A DNA stretch of 64,000 nucleotides from Anaerosacchariphilus polymeriproducens (GTDB lineage: Bacteria; Bacillota; Clostridia; Lachnospirales; Lachnospiraceae), in assembly GCF_003363435.1 (NCBI RefSeq), contig NZ_QRCT01000049.1, forward strand, positions 1-64,000. Direction: 5' to 3'. Each line of letters starts with the position of its first letter. Position 1 is the stretch's first letter. Positions 63,067-64,000 of this stretch are shown here, one piece after another. The notes under the pieces were generated by a model. That model did not search any database, was not told the DNA's origin, and worked only from the letters and a program-made list of their open reading frames with translations. Made by a program: the position numbers and the translations under genes.

Positions 63067-64000
63067 TTAAATATCTAATTCTGCATCTTGTGCATGTTCA
63101 TAAATAAATGCTCTTCTCGGAGGTACTTCCGTTCCCATTAACATCTCTGTTACATCTGATGCCATTCTTGCATCTTCTATTTCAACAAGCTGTAACATCC
63201 TAGTCTCCGGATTCAATGTAGTGTCCCATAACTGTTGTGCATCCATTTCTCCTAAGCCTTTATACCTCTGCAAAGTAAAGGGGCCCTTATGGGTCTTTCT
63301 GTATTTTTCCAATTCTTTATCGTCATATAAATAAACTTCTTTCCCCTTCGAAGGCATTGCTTTATATAAAGGAGGCATGGCCAAATATACATGTCCTTCA
63401 TAAATTAATTCTGGCATAAAACGATAAAATAACGTAAGCAATAAGGTTGAAATATGTGCTCCATCTACATCAGCATCTGCCATAATAATAATCTTATTAT
63501 AACGAAGCTTGGTTATATCAAAATCGTTTCCATATCCTTCTGAAAAACCACATCCAAACGCATTTATCATTGTTTTAATCTCTGCATTGGCAAGTACTTT
63601 ATCGATAGTTGCTTTCTCTACATTTAAAATTTTACCTCTTATAGGTAAAATGGCCTGATAATTTCTATCTCTTGCTGTTTTTGCAGAACCACCTGCAGAA
63701 TCACCTTCTACGATAAAAATCTCACAATTTTGGGCATCTCTGCTTTCACAGTTTGCAAGTTTTCCATTGGAATCAAAAGAAAATTTTTGTTTGACCAATA
63801 AATTTGTCTTAGCCTTTTCTTCTGTTTTACGAATTTTAGCTGCTTTTTCAGCACAACCAATAATATTTTTTAATGTTTCTAAATTACGATCAAAATAGAG
63901 CTGGATTTCTTCTCCTACAATTTTACTTGTAATTCTTGCTGCATCCTGGTTGTCCAATTTTGTCTTGGTCTGCCCTTCAAATCTTGGCGCAGGATGTTTA
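63067..64000 (-). CDS. parE: DNA topoisomerase IV / gyrase subunit B, 3' part (cut by window edge)
   Basis: Only the C-terminal part is in the window. The frame is open to base 64000 and reads PAPRFEGQTKTKL at the edge, the normal approach to the second half of ParE/GyrB, so the TTG at 63957 is not the start. The TOPRIM motifs are EGDSAGGSA (catalytic Glu) and MADADVDGAHI (metal-binding Asp residues), followed by PLYKAM and RYKGLGEMDAQQLWDTTL. It provides the ATPase and TOPRIM functions to the downstream subunit A. Confidence 0.92.
   Translation of the reverse strand, partial: KHPAPRFEGQTKTKLDNQDAARITSKIVGEEIQLYFDRNLETLKNIIGCAEKAAKIRKTEEKAKTNLLVKQKFSFDSNGKLANCESRDAQNCEIFIVEGDSAGGSAKTARDRNYQAILPIRGKILNVEKATIDKVLANAEIKTMINAFGCGFSEGYGNDFDITKLRYNKIIIMADADVDGAHISTLLLTLFYRFMPELIYEGHVYLAMPPLYKAMPSKGKEVYLYDDKELEKYRKTHKGPFTLQRYKGLGEMDAQQLWDTTLNPETRMLQLVEIEDARMASDVTEMLMGTEVPPRRAFIYEHAQDAELDI

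Noticed and set aside
1-64000. tRNA, rRNA or other structured RNA genes
   Set aside because: I looked for rRNA-like blocks and cloverleaf signatures in the gaps and saw none; a covariance-model search would be the deciding test.

Overview
The window is 64 kb of low-GC chromosome from a Gram-positive, anaerobic-type Firmicute, most likely a gut Lachnospiraceae. The reasons are AT-rich codon use, strong AGGAGG-type ribosome binding sites, a sortase-anchored CnaB/SpaA surface protein, an LXG-type secretion-VII effector operon, an operon of DUF5716/DUF5717-like proteins that I associate with Lachnospiraceae, and a large inositol catabolism cluster. Most genes are on the minus strand. I saw no rRNA, tRNA or CRISPR array.

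Layout. 0-5 kb: a small membrane protein, a large MSCRAMM-like surface protein, and a polar amino-acid ABC importer. 5-12 kb: a tight four-gene operon of poorly characterised proteins (giant DUF5717-like, Hsp70/actin-like DUF5716-like, TPR-like, and a coiled-coil two-helix membrane protein). 12-16 kb: a CobD/HisC-like aminotransferase, an autoregulated YtrA-type GntR/ABC operon and a PHP phosphoesterase. 16-21 kb: ppk, ppx and pheA. 21-27 kb: an accessory zone with a DUF5050-like protein, a 206-bp inverted-repeat element, a helicase relic and a YwqHIJK-like LXG toxin operon with an ankyrin lipoprotein as candidate immunity protein. 27-31.5 kb: carB and carA, with a 143-bp inverted repeat behind carB and a candidate attenuator before carA.

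31.8-42.1 kb and 52.5-60.8 kb are two halves of an inositol catabolism region. The first holds a ribose-type ABC importer, iolE, iolB, iolI, iolG, an SDR and a LacI regulator. The second holds iolC, iolJ, iolH, an aldo/keto reductase, a second Gfo/Idh/MocA dehydrogenase, a TIM-barrel isomerase/dehydratase, an AraC regulator and a DeoR regulator. IolD (the ring hydrolase) and IolA are not in the window. A palindrome-containing word, GCGTGCACGrrTACA, lies before iolG (over its -35) and before iolH, and may be the shared operator. The halves are separated by a small SOS module (dinB, a partner gene and an SRAP protein) and by the island below.

The most interesting region is 42.4-49.9 kb, an AT-rich island. 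It encodes a UviA/TcdR/BotR-type alternative sigma factor, a BhlA/UviB-type holin-like peptide, and a 792-residue protein with no signal peptide carrying peptidoglycan-binding-like repeats, a DUF1906 glycoside-hydrolase-like domain and an unknown C-terminal module. The holin gene and the large gene are each preceded by TTTACA-N16-CTTTTT, identical in both hexamers and in spacing, which matches the promoter class used by this sigma group. Next to the large gene are a decayed second copy of its C-terminal module and two paralogous two-helix membrane proteins. This is the arrangement expected of a polymorphic bacteriocin with immunity genes. A 22-codon remnant of a second sigma gene and an IS3-family transposase relic mark the island's left edge. 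I read it as a BCN5/UviAB-like or TcdR-TcdE-like toxin-release system that appears undescribed in this form.

The window ends in parC and the 3' part of parE (or gyrA/gyrB paralogues).
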